DNA of 64,000 bases, from positions 5,022,001 to 5,086,000 of the forward strand of contig OZ245997.1 of NCBI GenBank assembly GCA_965230195.1, given 5' to 3'. The position numbers and the translations under genes were made by a program. This DNA comes from Putridiphycobacter sp965230195 (GTDB taxonomy: Bacteria; Bacteroidota; Bacteroidia; Flavobacteriales_D; Crocinitomicaceae). Positions 1-9,335 of the stretch are shown here, piece after piece. The stretch's first letter is position 1. Each line of letters starts with the position of its first letter. Under the pieces are notes generated by a model, which was not told the DNA's origin, did not search any database, and saw only the letters and a program-made list of their open reading frames with translations.

Positions 1-55
1 CCTGAACCGTCAATTCAATAAAATCCTTTTCCTTTATTATTGCTTCTAAATCCAT
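1..55 (-). CDS. Start of a gene translationally coupled to the ECF sigma factor (partial)
   Basis: Only the first 18 codons are inside the window (MDLEAIIKEKDFIELTVQ). The ATG at 55-53 lies one base after the TAG stop of the sigma factor gene, so the two are almost certainly co-transcribed and translationally coupled. In Bacteroidota the gene directly after an ECF sigma gene is often an anti-sigma factor or a small regulatory membrane protein. That identity is inferred from position only, because the visible peptide has no recognisable domain. Confidence 0.6.
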   Translation of the reverse strand, partial: MDLEAIIKEKDFIELTVQ

Positions 56-56
56 T

Positions 57-647
57 CTATTCAGAAATTATTGTTTTAAATTCCTCTAATTTTTCCGCCA
101 GATATTTTGTTGTATAGTGTAGTCGCGATTTCACAGTACCCTCATTTATTTCCAATACATCTGCTATTTCCTTCATTGACAAACCTTGTTCGTGTCTCAG
201 AATAAATACTTCTCTATGTTTTTCTTTTAATTGTTCTAATTCTATTTTTAGTCTTTCTTTAAAATTCAATTTGTCCAGTTGCCTGTCTCCCAAATCATTT
301 AAATCTTTCCCTTCGTAATGATCGGAAATTTCATGATTAGCATGTTTCCTGACCTCGTGGCTTTTATACTCATTTTTACACATGTTAAAAGCTATGGTAA
401 ACACCCAGGTTTTAAAGTTTTTTGAGGCGTCAAATGACTTCGGGTTTTGTATTATTTTACTAAATATATCCTGAGCTCTGTCTTCTGCCTTTTCCCTGTC
501 CTGCCATAATTTTTTGTAAAAAAAGTTGACCAAATTATCACTATATCTTGCATAAATTTGCTCAAACGATCTCCTGTCTCCTTTCTGAAAAAGCAGCATT
601 AATTCTTCATCCGTATATGTTTCATAGTTCTTTCTAAATAACCGCAT
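57..647 (-). CDS. ECF-type RNA polymerase sigma factor
   Basis: A 196-residue sigma-70 family protein of normal ECF length. Region 2 spans about residues 25-95 and includes the AEDRAQDIFSKI core-binding helix and the FKTWVFTIAFN segment that melts the -10 DNA. Region 4 spans about 140-187 and ends in the helix-turn-helix LSMKEIADVLEINEGTVKSR, which reads the -35 element. There is no region 1 or 3. The gene starts 9 bp after the stop of the secreted 246-residue protein and ends one base before another ORF, so it is the middle gene of an operon. Which genes it controls cannot be told from the window. Family assignment is firm. Confidence 0.95.
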   Translation of the reverse strand: MRLFRKNYETYTDEELMLLFQKGDRRSFEQIYARYSDNLVNFFYKKLWQDREKAEDRAQDIFSKIIQNPKSFDASKNFKTWVFTIAFNMCKNEYKSHEVRKHANHEISDHYEGKDLNDLGDRQLDKLNFKERLKIELEQLKEKHREVFILRHEQGLSMKEIADVLEINEGTVKSRLHYTTKYLAEKLEEFKTIISE

Positions 648-656
648 TTAGCTTAG

Positions 657-1397
657 CTAATCATATTTATCCAGTATTATATTTACTTGCTTTTCCTGAT
701 TTACTTTTTTTCCTAGTGATATTATTACTGCTTTTAGTTTCTCCCGGTTGGTTCCTGCCTTATACTTGTAAAGAGTTAACAACGGTGGAAGCAAATTTCT
801 GAAAACTTTCTTCTCATTGTCATTCCATTTAAGCTGGTTAAGCTTAGAATTCTGAAATTTCAGATAAAAAGCTTCCAGTATTTTCTGAGGATCCGAAATG
901 TACTTTCCAATTGTCAGTCCTATCAGATACTGATCTGATCCAGACCAATACTGATTAGAAACCGTTGTACTCACAAAAACTCTTTGGTTTGGCGCAGACA
1001 ATAATATTTTCATATTTTTTGATCGGTCTCCTGTCTTTAACTTCAATTTATACTTCTTATTTATTCTGTCAACATATGTCTGATCATCAAGAAACGACAT
1101 ATTTAGTATTTCGACATCTTTTCGTATCGATTGTGTGAGTTGAAGAATTTTTAGCGGAAAGGTATCGTCAGTGGAGTTGGTCACTAAAATTGCATTTGCC
1201 GGAAGTCCTTCAAACGACAATTTATAATATTCGTAGAGTGCGGCAGAGTAATTTACCTTTACTTTTGGCGCTAACACTTTTTGCTTATTAAAGTCATTTG
1301 AAAGAAGTGCTGCTTTAAACTCGTTAACCACTTTATCGTTCTGCGAAAACAAGTTAGTTCCGGTAAAGAAAATCAATATGATTACAACGTACTTCAT
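657..1397 (-). CDS. Secreted protein resembling the C-terminal domain of DUF2723 proteins
   Basis: 246 residues with an N-terminal signal peptide (hydrophobic residues 3-17, cleavage probably near LFSQ). Residues about 64-112, containing ANAILVTNSTDDTFPLKILQ and DVEILNMSFLDD, closely resemble the periplasmic tail motif (allfTnGDnDTfPLwylQ, then DVrvvNlSLL) found after the membrane part of DUF2723/PMT-like glycosyltransferase proteins of Bacteroidota. Here it occurs alone, without membrane segments. It is the gene before the ECF sigma factor with a 9 bp gap, so it may be part of an envelope-signalling operon. The similarity is recalled from family patterns; the role is unknown. Confidence 0.6.
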   Translation of the reverse strand: MKYVVIILIFFTGTNLFSQNDKVVNEFKAALLSNDFNKQKVLAPKVKVNYSAALYEYYKLSFEGLPANAILVTNSTDDTFPLKILQLTQSIRKDVEILNMSFLDDQTYVDRINKKYKLKLKTGDRSKNMKILLSAPNQRVFVSTTVSNQYWSGSDQYLIGLTIGKYISDPQKILEAFYLKFQNSKLNQLKWNDNEKKVFRNLLPPLLTLYKYKAGTNREKLKAVIISLGKKVNQEKQVNIILDKYD

Positions 1398-1468
1398 GCT
1401 ATTTTTTATTCTAATACAACTCTAATTGCAATTCGTTCATTTTTCAACTAAAGATACTAAATAAAAAA

Positions 1469-1972
1469 TTATAAGATTCTGTAGCCTATTTTAAAACCGC
1501 CCCATATATTCCTGTCGGTATACTGATTAAACTGATATGCCAGTTCGAGAGCCCAGGTAAACCTGTTACGCTTAATTTTATGAATTCCTATAGGAAAATA
1601 CAGGTTATGCTGATGGAACTGACCATCATTTATAAAGAATGAGTTACATACTCCAAAATATGGTGTAATATTAGATGGCGTTTTGGCCAAAGCATGATAT
1701 TTTACCCCGGCAAAATAGGCTATTGGTGTTTCACCGGACGCATTAATTCCGAAACCACCTTCTATATTTAGTTTTGATTTTATAAAAACATCAGCCGATA
1801 CATTTCCCCAACCTGTTATACCAAGCACACCAACATTAACACCAACCGGATGTTTTCTTCTTCTGTTTTTCAGGAAATCTATTTCCAAATCACTCTCCCC
1901 CATAACGGTATCTGCAGCAAAAGAGCCATTTAAAAAGCTTATTGATATAAAAATAAATAAGGTTCTAATCAT
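1469..1972 (-). CDS. Small outer-membrane beta-barrel-like protein
   Basis: 167 residues with a signal peptide (residues 1-19, cleavage near SFAAD). The mature part alternates Gly/aromatic-rich strands (VGVNVGVLGITGWGNVSADV, IAYFAGVKYHAL, WGGFKIGYRIL), as expected of a short beta-barrel of about eight strands. An RRRK cluster sits at residues 36-39, just before the first strand. It lies between the TonB receptor and the DUF2723-like gene on the same strand, with gaps of about 50-70 bp, and may be transcribed with either. I do not recognise the family, and an outer-membrane location is inferred from composition. Confidence 0.55.
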   Translation of the reverse strand: MIRTLFIFISISFLNGSFAADTVMGESDLEIDFLKNRRRKHPVGVNVGVLGITGWGNVSADVFIKSKLNIEGGFGINASGETPIAYFAGVKYHALAKTPSNITPYFGVCNSFFINDGQFHQHNLYFPIGIHKIKRNRFTWALELAYQFNQYTDRNIWGGFKIGYRIL

Positions 1973-2023
1973 CTTAAATTGTAACTATTTATCAAACATT
2001 AGTTACAAGTTTCGGGCCGAAGT

Positions 2024-4330
2024 TTAAAAACGCCAGGATAGTGCAATACTCGGCATTATAGGCAGTTGGTAAACTTTTTCAGCTGTTACCCTGTTGATAT
2101 AAAAGATATTTTGTTGACTATATGCATTGGTTACACCTCCAATGATTTCCCAACTCATGAACTTATTCCTTTTCGACTTAATTGTTTTTTTAACATTCAA
2201 ATCTAACCTGTGGTATGTTGGCAATCTTCCTGTATTCAAATCTTCATATAACAAGGTTAAATCAGAATTATTTGCACTAACATAATCTTCACCAATAGTA
2301 TTTATTGTTGTAATTTCTCCAACACCAGTTGTTTTCTTAAACGGTAGCCCGGAACCAAGATTCCATCTTACACTGGCCTCCCATGAATTATCTTCTCCAA
2401 ACGAATAAGTGGAAATGATATTTAAATTATGTCTTCTGTCAAATACCGGAAAATAAGTATCAAATCCATTCCAACGTGTCACTTTACCTAATGAATAAGC
2501 TGTCCACAAATAAAACTTTTTAGTGGTGTACTTTAATACCACATCTACCCCAAATGCTTCTCCGTTTTCAACAATGAAATCTTTTTTATAAATATCACTT
2601 TCATTTTTATTGGCCTGATTGTCTTCAAATATTTTATTCGGATTAATATTAGTCAGCTGAGTAAACCATTTGTAGTAACCTTCAACATTTAATGCTATTT
2701 TTTTACTAATGTCATATTCAGTACCTCCAATAATATGATAGGCTTTTTGCAACCCATTTCTGATCTCAGTTACTTCTCCTGCTGAGTTAGTAAAGTCTTC
2801 GGGGATGTTGTCAGGTGCGGTTAAAAAACCATAAAATAAGTTAACTACATCACGATCGGAGGTAGTACTGGTATAATTCTGTGTAAAATATCCTCCTGCA
2901 AATTTAATCCGCCAATCTTCAGTTAAATTGAATTTTCCCCCAAGTCTCGGTTCCGGTGAAACGATACCGACTTGTGGATAAATTTGCAAACGCATACTTG
3001 GCTCTATCACTAATCTTCCGGCTACTTTTTTATAGCTAAAGTATAAACCTGACTCAGGTTGATTATTTCTGTTTTGAATCAACCTGTTTTCACTATTAAA
3101 TGTAACATAGTCTGTTGAAAAGTAGTTAAACGCAAATCCATAATCCAACTGACTTTTTCCCTCAAGGTAATAAGTAAAATCAAAAGCCATCTCAAACCCT
3201 TTTATGCCTGATCTTCTATCCGGTAAATCCTCTTCCACCAATTCAATGTCGTATTGTGAATAGTTGATACGTCCTTTCAGGTATAATTGAGATGCCTGTG
3301 GTACAAAGGCGAAATTAGCCCCACCACCATAACTCTTCCAGTTAAGGTCATTTAATGCCTGATAGTTCACCTGATCGTCAAATGCAAAACCAAATACGTT
3401 AAACTGACTACTACCACTACCTCCAAATGATGCTTTTGCATAAATATCTCTAAAATTAAATGGTAGTCCATCACCATCATTAACATAAGGATATAAGAAT
3501 CTTGATGTTTCGTCCAGCAAAGATATCTTCGAAGATATAATAAAAGAGGCATCATTACTTTTTCCTAATGGCCCTTCTAACAATAATTTAGACGTAAAAG
3601 GAGAAGCACCTACCAATCCTGAGAGTCTTTTTCGGTTACCATCTCTGTACTTAATATCCATTACTGAAGAAATTCTTCCACCATACTTTGCATTGAATCC
3701 TCCGGTATAAATATCAGCAGACCTGATTAGATCAGTTTCGAACACGGAAAAGAAACCAATTGAGTGAAACGGATTGTAAATTGTCATTCCATCCAGAAGA
3801 ATTTTATTTTGGATTGGTGTCCCTCCACGCACGTACACCTGCCCCCCTTGATCACCAGTGGTTACAACTCCTGGTACCGTTTGAAAATATGTGGCAATAT
3901 CTGCCTCCCCACCAGTAGTAGGAACTCTTAAAATGTCTTTTTGAGTAATCTTAATCACTGAAGTTTGCACTTCTGTTTCACTTCCGCCACCATCAGCAGT
4001 CACATCAATTATATCCAGTACTTTTCCCTTTTCCAATTCAATATTTAAGGAGAGAATTTCTCCATTTTTTATTGTGATCTTTTTAGAAAACTCCAGATGT
4101 TCAACATGTGTTGCAGTTAAGGTATAAGTACCTGCCGGTATTTTTGGAATTGAATAAAACCCGTTAAAGTCTGTATTAGCACCTAGTTCTGCTCCTTTTA
4201 CATAAACCTTAACAAATGGGATAGCATTTCCGTCCTCATCACTTTGTACAAACCCTCTTACTGTTCCGGTTTGTGCATGAATTATGCTTAAAAAAAATAC
4301 AGAATTAATAAGTAGTAAAAAATTCTTCAT
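2024..4330 (-). CDS. TonB-dependent receptor with carboxypeptidase-like regulatory domain
   Basis: A 768-residue outer-membrane receptor that uses TonB energy to import a ligand. Signal peptide is 1-19. A CarboxypepD_reg-like beta-sandwich follows (about 22-105, TGTVRGFVQSDEDGNAIPF). The plug is about 118-225 and includes GGQVYVRGGTPIQNKILLDG and ADIYTGGFNAKYGGRISSV. The rest is barrel, ending in the expected C-terminal aromatic residue (ALSWRF). No SusD-like lipoprotein is adjacent, so the substrate is unlikely to be a typical SusCD glycan; metal, vitamin or peptide transport cannot be told apart. A Bacteroidota -7 box (TATATTTG) lies 22 bp before the ATG. The next gene upstream is divergent. 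Confidence 0.92.
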   Translation of the reverse strand: MKNFLLLINSVFFLSIIHAQTGTVRGFVQSDEDGNAIPFVKVYVKGAELGANTDFNGFYSIPKIPAGTYTLTATHVEHLEFSKKITIKNGEILSLNIELEKGKVLDIIDVTADGGGSETEVQTSVIKITQKDILRVPTTGGEADIATYFQTVPGVVTTGDQGGQVYVRGGTPIQNKILLDGMTIYNPFHSIGFFSVFETDLIRSADIYTGGFNAKYGGRISSVMDIKYRDGNRKRLSGLVGASPFTSKLLLEGPLGKSNDASFIISSKISLLDETSRFLYPYVNDGDGLPFNFRDIYAKASFGGSGSSQFNVFGFAFDDQVNYQALNDLNWKSYGGGANFAFVPQASQLYLKGRINYSQYDIELVEEDLPDRRSGIKGFEMAFDFTYYLEGKSQLDYGFAFNYFSTDYVTFNSENRLIQNRNNQPESGLYFSYKKVAGRLVIEPSMRLQIYPQVGIVSPEPRLGGKFNLTEDWRIKFAGGYFTQNYTSTTSDRDVVNLFYGFLTAPDNIPEDFTNSAGEVTEIRNGLQKAYHIIGGTEYDISKKIALNVEGYYKWFTQLTNINPNKIFEDNQANKNESDIYKKDFIVENGEAFGVDVVLKYTTKKFYLWTAYSLGKVTRWNGFDTYFPVFDRRHNLNIISTYSFGEDNSWEASVRWNLGSGLPFKKTTGVGEITTINTIGEDYVSANNSDLTLLYEDLNTGRLPTYHRLDLNVKKTIKSKRNKFMSWEIIGGVTNAYSQQNIFYINRVTAEKVYQLPIMPSIALSWRF

Positions 4331-4351
4331 AATCAGGTTTAAGATAAGCTA

Positions 4352-4359
4352 CAAATATA
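4352..4359 (-). promoter_or_regulatory. -7 promoter box for the TonB receptor gene
   Basis: On the minus strand this reads TATATTTG, an exact match to the Bacteroidota -7 consensus TAnnTTTG, 22 bp before the receptor's ATG. No TTG sits at the preferred -33 spacing, so the upstream half is weak or unconventional. Confidence 0.5.
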
Positions 4360-4479
4360 GCACTAAAAACTTCATTCTATAAATTCAGGTGGCAGCACTT
4401 ATTAAACTGTATTAATTCAGAATTAATCTGTCATTTTTAATTCTATAATATTACTTTAGTAAAACCGAAATCATCATTT

Positions 4480-5064
4480 ATGCTAGAAGCAATCGAGAAG
4501 TTAGACCAGGAAGTATTTCTTGCTCTTAATTCCCACCACACTCCTTTTATGGATAGTGTAATGTGGTATGTCAGTACAATTATTCCATGGATTCCCTTAT
4601 TTCTGTTTTTTCTATACTATGCTTATAAAAAGGGAAAATTGAAATTTGTGCTCATTACTGTTGTTGGTATTGTACTATGCATACTGTTAGCAGACAGGCT
4701 CTCGGTAATGGCTTTTAAGGATGTTTTTCAAAGGTACAGACCTACTCATAATCTCGATATTGGTCATTTAGTTGAAACCGTAATTAATCCATTTAAAAAC
4801 GAGGAATACAGAGGAGGGCAATATGGTTTTGTTTCATCTCATGCGGCTAACTTTTTTGCAATATCAACGTTTTTACACCTTTTATTTATGCAGTTTTCTA
4901 AAAAATGGTGGTTGTTATACTTATGGGCAGGGTTAATCGCTTATAGCAGAATATATCTTGGAGTACATTATCCACTTGATATAATAGGAGGTGCAATGCT
5001 TGGTCTGTTAATAGGATTTGTAACCTATAAAATGTTAAATAAGATCAAATATGAACATGCTTAA
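4480..5064 (+). CDS. PAP2-family membrane phosphatase
   Basis: A 194-residue integral membrane phosphatase, probably acting on undecaprenyl diphosphate or a related lipid phosphate at the outer face of the inner membrane. All three catalytic motifs of the type 2 phosphatidic acid phosphatase superfamily are visible: K80-x6-R87P (KDVFQRYRP), the SSHAAN motif at 119-124 with catalytic His121, and SRIYLGVHYPLD at 156-167 with His163 and Asp167. Several hydrophobic segments surround them. The 3' end overlaps crcB by 14 bp, so the two are co-transcribed. The exact lipid substrate cannot be read from sequence. Confidence 0.9.
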   Translation: MLEAIEKLDQEVFLALNSHHTPFMDSVMWYVSTIIPWIPLFLFFLYYAYKKGKLKFVLITVVGIVLCILLADRLSVMAFKDVFQRYRPTHNLDIGHLVETVINPFKNEEYRGGQYGFVSSHAANFFAISTFLHLLFMQFSKKWWLLYLWAGLIAYSRIYLGVHYPLDIIGGAMLGLLIGFVTYKMLNKIKYEHA

Positions 5065-5419
5065 TTTGGGTTTACTCATCTTTCTGGGGGGAGGCTTAGG
5101 CAGCCTGGTTCGTTTTTTACTAACCAAATTAACACATGTTATTTTTGAGACAAAATTTCCACTGGGCACATTAATTGTTAATGCCATTGCCTGCTTAACA
5201 CTCGGCTTGATAATTTACACGTTAAAAGATAAATCCATTACCAGCAATTTTACCCGATATTTTCTTATTATAGGCTTTTGTGGTGGTTTTTCAACATTTT
5301 CAACCTTTGGTTTGGAGACTGTTACTTTGTTTAAAGAAAATCTGATCCTTTTCGGTACTTTAAATATTTTACTGAGTTTGACCCTTGGTTTTTTTATATT
5401 ATGGGCGCTCATCCGGTAA
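5051..5419 (+). CDS. crcB: Fluoride efflux channel CrcB/Fluc
   Basis: 122 residues with four hydrophobic segments, the normal size of a Fluc subunit; the channel is a dual-topology dimer that exports fluoride. Diagnostic stretches are GGGLGSLVRF near the N-terminus, PLGTLIVNAIACL with its conserved Asn, and GFCGGFSTFSTFGLET, which carries the phenylalanine box that lines the pore. The ATG at 5051 lies inside the last codons of the PAP2 gene (14 bp overlap), so expression is coupled. A second in-frame ATG at 5057 is a possible alternative start. I see no fluoride riboswitch upstream of the pair. Confidence 0.93.
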   Translation: MNMLNLGLLIFLGGGLGSLVRFLLTKLTHVIFETKFPLGTLIVNAIACLTLGLIIYTLKDKSITSNFTRYFLIIGFCGGFSTFSTFGLETVTLFKENLILFGTLNILLSLTLGFFILWALIR

Positions 5420-5451
5420 TTTAAAGTTTCAAAAGCATATCCTGATCACTT

Positions 5452-8400
5452 CTACTTCACAATAGTAATTGAACCTTTAAATTCATAGATCTGATCATAC
5501 CTGCTATCCTTGGTTTCAATAACCCACGGATAAACACCATCCATTATTGCTGTACCGCCATTACCATAAGTACCATCCCATTCCGCTTCCGGATCAAATG
5601 ATTCGAAGACTATTTCTCCCCATCTGTTGTATATGATCAGATGAAATTGATAAATATCTATTCCCGAAATATAAACCCGCCAGGTATTGTTGAAATCATC
5701 ATTATCAGGCGTAAATACGTTTGGTGCAAAAATATTAATGTCATTGTCAATTTCAATTGTTCCACTCACCTCATCAACACAATCGTGTGTATTAGTGACT
5801 ACAAGATTAACCGGAAAGGTACCTGGAATACCTTCAGGATATGTGACTACAGGATCTGATTCGTTAGAGGCAGATGGGGTTGCACCACCCGGGAATGTCC
5901 AGTTCCATGTTTTAATCGCTGGATTTCCTTTTGATAAATCGTAAAACTGAGCAGTTGTATTGAAAATATTCAGTCTATCAGGTGTAAAATTAAATGCCGC
6001 GTCAGGATGATCATGTACAACAATAGAACTAACCGGATATATCTCTTCAAATTCACAACCTTGCTCGGAAACAACAGTTAATGTCACACCATAGTCTCCC
6101 GGTGCTTCTATTTCATGTGAAACACTCTGGTTATTATTCGTTTCATAAGTTACGCCATCAGTAAATTCCCATGTTGCCGTTTCTACATCATCCTGAGGGT
6201 TTAAAGGTGTAACATTATCAATACTCGAACTGGTATTTTCAAGTACAAAGCCTAATGGATAACAACCGTCGAAAAACTCTGGTATCTCAACTATAATTTC
6301 CGCCGGTATAGTTAATGTCATACATGAATCAGCAGTTGGCGACAACGGACAATCTGCATCTGAAACCACTACACAAACTGTGACAGACTGCGTAGGTGAA
6401 TGAGTCACCTGCTGATTATTATCAGCTATACCATTATCCCAGGCATAAGCATAATTACCATTCGATCCTCCTATCCCCTGAACTATAATAGTAGATGATT
6501 CCCCTAAGCATAATGTATCTGCAGGAGAAATATCAATGACATCAATCGCTGGTGGCTCAGTTACTGTTAGTATTGTATCAGCAGAACAAACTGTTCCATT
6601 AGAAACTGTTGCAGATTGAACAACTATATTATATGTATCATCACATAGTCCTGTAAACATATTACCGGGCTGGAACGTTGCTCCATTATCAGAAGAAAAA
6701 GATATTCCATTGGTGGCATTGACTTCAATTTGTCCGTCACAAATAGTATGACAGCTTGCATTTGTCACAACTGGTGTCAATACAACTTCAATTATAGTTA
6801 CTTCTACAAACGCCGACTGAGAACAGTCGGTACTGTCAATTCTGTATTCATAGGAACCATCAATAGCCACGGAGAGATCTATTGGCATTGTGACCGGATC
6901 GCCGTTAGGATCGAACCAGTTTCCTGTTGTCATAGGTGTTCCACCAATATAATTGAATAAGTCTTCCGGTGTACCTTCCTTACAAAATGTAACAATACTA
7001 TCCGTTCCAGGATCAATAAATACACTTACACTTACCACCATACTATCTTCGACGGTACAGTCCGGATGTCCGATCGGATGTGTTGTTAAAGTATATGTGG
7101 TTTGTCCATTTGGAGTTACTGTTGGGTTTACGTCGGTAGGCAATGTCACATTTGTTGTCGGTGTCCAGCTAAACACATACCCTAAGTAGCAATCAACAAC
7201 AACAGTTTGAGGTAAAATAGTAGGTGTAGCAAATCCAACTCCGTCAGAGTAAACCTGAGTGCCGTCTCCTGAAAATAGGAATATTGAACATTCACTTTGG
7301 AATGCACCACCTCCTAAAAATTGTATTGTAATGGTTTCTCCATGCGTTACAGGTACATTAATCCATATTGAATCAACGGCAGGTCCGTTATAGGTTGTTG
7401 TCCCGGCACTGGTTGTAATACTCATTGAGTTTCCATTCCATCCGTCACCAAAAGAATCCGCCAATAATAAAGTATAATTACATGTAGCACCACTGTTGGC
7501 TGAACCCGGGCCTATCACAACTGACTCTCCAAAACATACACTGGTATCAGGACCTGCATCAATAAATAAATTGTCTTCAACAGTAATTGTTACGCTGGAG
7601 TCGAAAGTACAGCCAAAATCATTAATTAAAGTATAATCATATACAAATACTCCTCCTGTTACAGCTTCTACAGTTATTTCATTCAGGTCGGGGGTATTTG
7701 CAATAATATTAGGATCTGTTAAATCCCAAAAAGATGAATCAGATCCTGCTCCAATATCAGGTTGAAATTCTGTTACAGGAGGATTTAGAGAAGGGTCAAA
7801 ATTTATTGACCAACCCGGAATAGAACCATCATCTGCGGCCCATAAGTCTGTAAACAATAAGTTCCATTGTCCGTTAATCGGACAACCATCCAGGGCGCCG
7901 AACCCCAAGGGGTCAACTGGCAAATAACTGCCAGCAGGAATTGAATTTCCACCGGTTGCGTTTGGAACTGTATTACCATTATTTACAGCATCTACCCAAG
8001 TCTCTGTTGCTGAAGCTTCAAAACAATACGACCAAGGAATTCCAAAAGTAGACAGGTTAGCACAGTCAATTGTTCCCTGCTCAGGCACCCCTAAATTTGC
8101 ACCTCCACCACCTTGCTGATGCAATGTCATAATTTGTCCGGTTGGACATTGTACCTGTAAAACAAAATCTCCTATAAATGAATGCTCAATATCCACACAG
8201 ATACTCAAAATATCAGGATTAGCATTATCAAGGGATATATTAGGATCGTAGCCTGTAATTAACATTGGTGTTTGTGTTATCGCACCAATATTATCTTCCA
8301 TACAGTTGTCATCATCCTGAACACTTAAGCCAAAACCACTCCACAACACTTCATAAGCATCAGGAAAAGCCTCAAGTACAACCTGCTCACCAACACATAA

Positions 8401-9228
8401 TGTGGTATCGGCAGGGAAAGGATCCCACGTAGGGAGGGTATTTACAAAAACCCTGATATCGGTTGCATTTAAATTCGAACAACCGTTATCATCAATCACT
8501 TCTAACTGTATAATATATTCACCTGGCACAGAATAGGAATGGTTTACCACTCCTCCTGTTGCTAAAGTATCATTGTCACTTCCGTCTGACCAATGCCAAA
8601 CCCATTCCACGAGATTAAAGCTTGCCCCGGCAACAGATCCGCCATCCTGAAAACTTACAATTTCATCAACACATACTGCAATAGAATCGCCCATGGCATT
8701 ATCCGCATTTAAGATAATCCCATTGGCAACCGGATGATCACATGGTGTGGTACATGAAGCTGTAAACGCCCAATCTCCAACAATAGGAGAAGAGTTGGAC
8801 TCAAAAACAATAGTCAAACAGCCGTTAACGTTAGCCGGATTTACAGACGTATTGGCTGTAAACACATCACCAACAGTAATCCCTCCGGCTGTATATGTTC
8901 CCAGTGTATTGGCCGGGTCAACAAAATCAGCATTATATACTGTTATATTATCCGCATCAGAGCCCGGACCAGGAATATTATCGGTCGGGTCCAGTGAGAA
9001 AATACTCCAAACTATTGACATCAGGTCACCAGGGTTATTGGGACATAGTGTGATGGTATCTGTTTCATTAATACCATATGGACCACCTGCACCACCGCCA
9101 CCTGTATCAAATACAGTTTCCTGGCATGTCTGCAATGTGGTATAACCATTTAGGGGGATTGTAACGCCGCCTTGGGCGTGGGCCATTGTTACCGAAAAAA
9201 ATGCAACGAACAAAAAAATTTTCTTCAT
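5452..9228 (-). CDS. Giant T9SS-secreted multidomain protein with P-domain, PKD and type B sorting domain (copy 1)
   Basis: 1258 residues, signal peptide 1-18. In order: a CUB-like beta domain (about 25-165), a PKD-like domain (170-270), a proprotein-convertase P-domain-like module (about 310-482, around INGQWNLLFTDLW), a module with a GDGWNGN turn (575-680), a SprB-like segment (near 823), more PKD/Ig-like repeats including 1075-1155, and a gliding-motility-associated C-terminal domain (1165-1258, NVFTPDNDDFNNTW to GSITIVK). The last is the T9SS type B sorting signal, so the protein should be exported and surface-anchored or released. No catalytic domain is visible; adhesion is the likeliest role. 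It is a close paralogue of the gene at 9999-13820. Confidence 0.88.
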   Translation of the reverse strand: MKKIFLFVAFFSVTMAHAQGGVTIPLNGYTTLQTCQETVFDTGGGGAGGPYGINETDTITLCPNNPGDLMSIVWSIFSLDPTDNIPGPGSDADNITVYNADFVDPANTLGTYTAGGITVGDVFTANTSVNPANVNGCLTIVFESNSSPIVGDWAFTASCTTPCDHPVANGIILNADNAMGDSIAVCVDEIVSFQDGGSVAGASFNLVEWVWHWSDGSDNDTLATGGVVNHSYSVPGEYIIQLEVIDDNGCSNLNATDIRVFVNTLPTWDPFPADTTLCVGEQVVLEAFPDAYEVLWSGFGLSVQDDDNCMEDNIGAITQTPMLITGYDPNISLDNANPDILSICVDIEHSFIGDFVLQVQCPTGQIMTLHQQGGGGANLGVPEQGTIDCANLSTFGIPWSYCFEASATETWVDAVNNGNTVPNATGGNSIPAGSYLPVDPLGFGALDGCPINGQWNLLFTDLWAADDGSIPGWSINFDPSLNPPVTEFQPDIGAGSDSSFWDLTDPNIIANTPDLNEITVEAVTGGVFVYDYTLINDFGCTFDSSVTITVEDNLFIDAGPDTSVCFGESVVIGPGSANSGATCNYTLLLADSFGDGWNGNSMSITTSAGTTTYNGPAVDSIWINVPVTHGETITIQFLGGGAFQSECSIFLFSGDGTQVYSDGVGFATPTILPQTVVVDCYLGYVFSWTPTTNVTLPTDVNPTVTPNGQTTYTLTTHPIGHPDCTVEDSMVVSVSVFIDPGTDSIVTFCKEGTPEDLFNYIGGTPMTTGNWFDPNGDPVTMPIDLSVAIDGSYEYRIDSTDCSQSAFVEVTIIEVVLTPVVTNASCHTICDGQIEVNATNGISFSSDNGATFQPGNMFTGLCDDTYNIVVQSATVSNGTVCSADTILTVTEPPAIDVIDISPADTLCLGESSTIIVQGIGGSNGNYAYAWDNGIADNNQQVTHSPTQSVTVCVVVSDADCPLSPTADSCMTLTIPAEIIVEIPEFFDGCYPLGFVLENTSSSIDNVTPLNPQDDVETATWEFTDGVTYETNNNQSVSHEIEAPGDYGVTLTVVSEQGCEFEEIYPVSSIVVHDHPDAAFNFTPDRLNIFNTTAQFYDLSKGNPAIKTWNWTFPGGATPSASNESDPVVTYPEGIPGTFPVNLVVTNTHDCVDEVSGTIEIDNDINIFAPNVFTPDNDDFNNTWRVYISGIDIYQFHLIIYNRWGEIVFESFDPEAEWDGTYGNGGTAIMDGVYPWVIETKDSRYDQIYEFKGSITIVK

Positions 9229-9273
9229 TATGTCATTGTCTAAATATTAGTAAACAGGGATGACATATATACA

Positions 9274-9281
9274 CAAACGTA
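9274..9281 (-). promoter_or_regulatory. -7 promoter box for T9SS protein copy 1
   Basis: Reads TACGTTTG on the minus strand, matching TAnnTTTG, 45 bp before the ATG at 9228. It implies a leader of about 40 nt. There is no clear -33 TTG. Confidence 0.45.
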
Positions 9282-9335
9282 AGAAAGTAACATTGGGTTG
9301 TTAAATTCTTCAAAAAAAAGGGAAATTGCGTTAAA

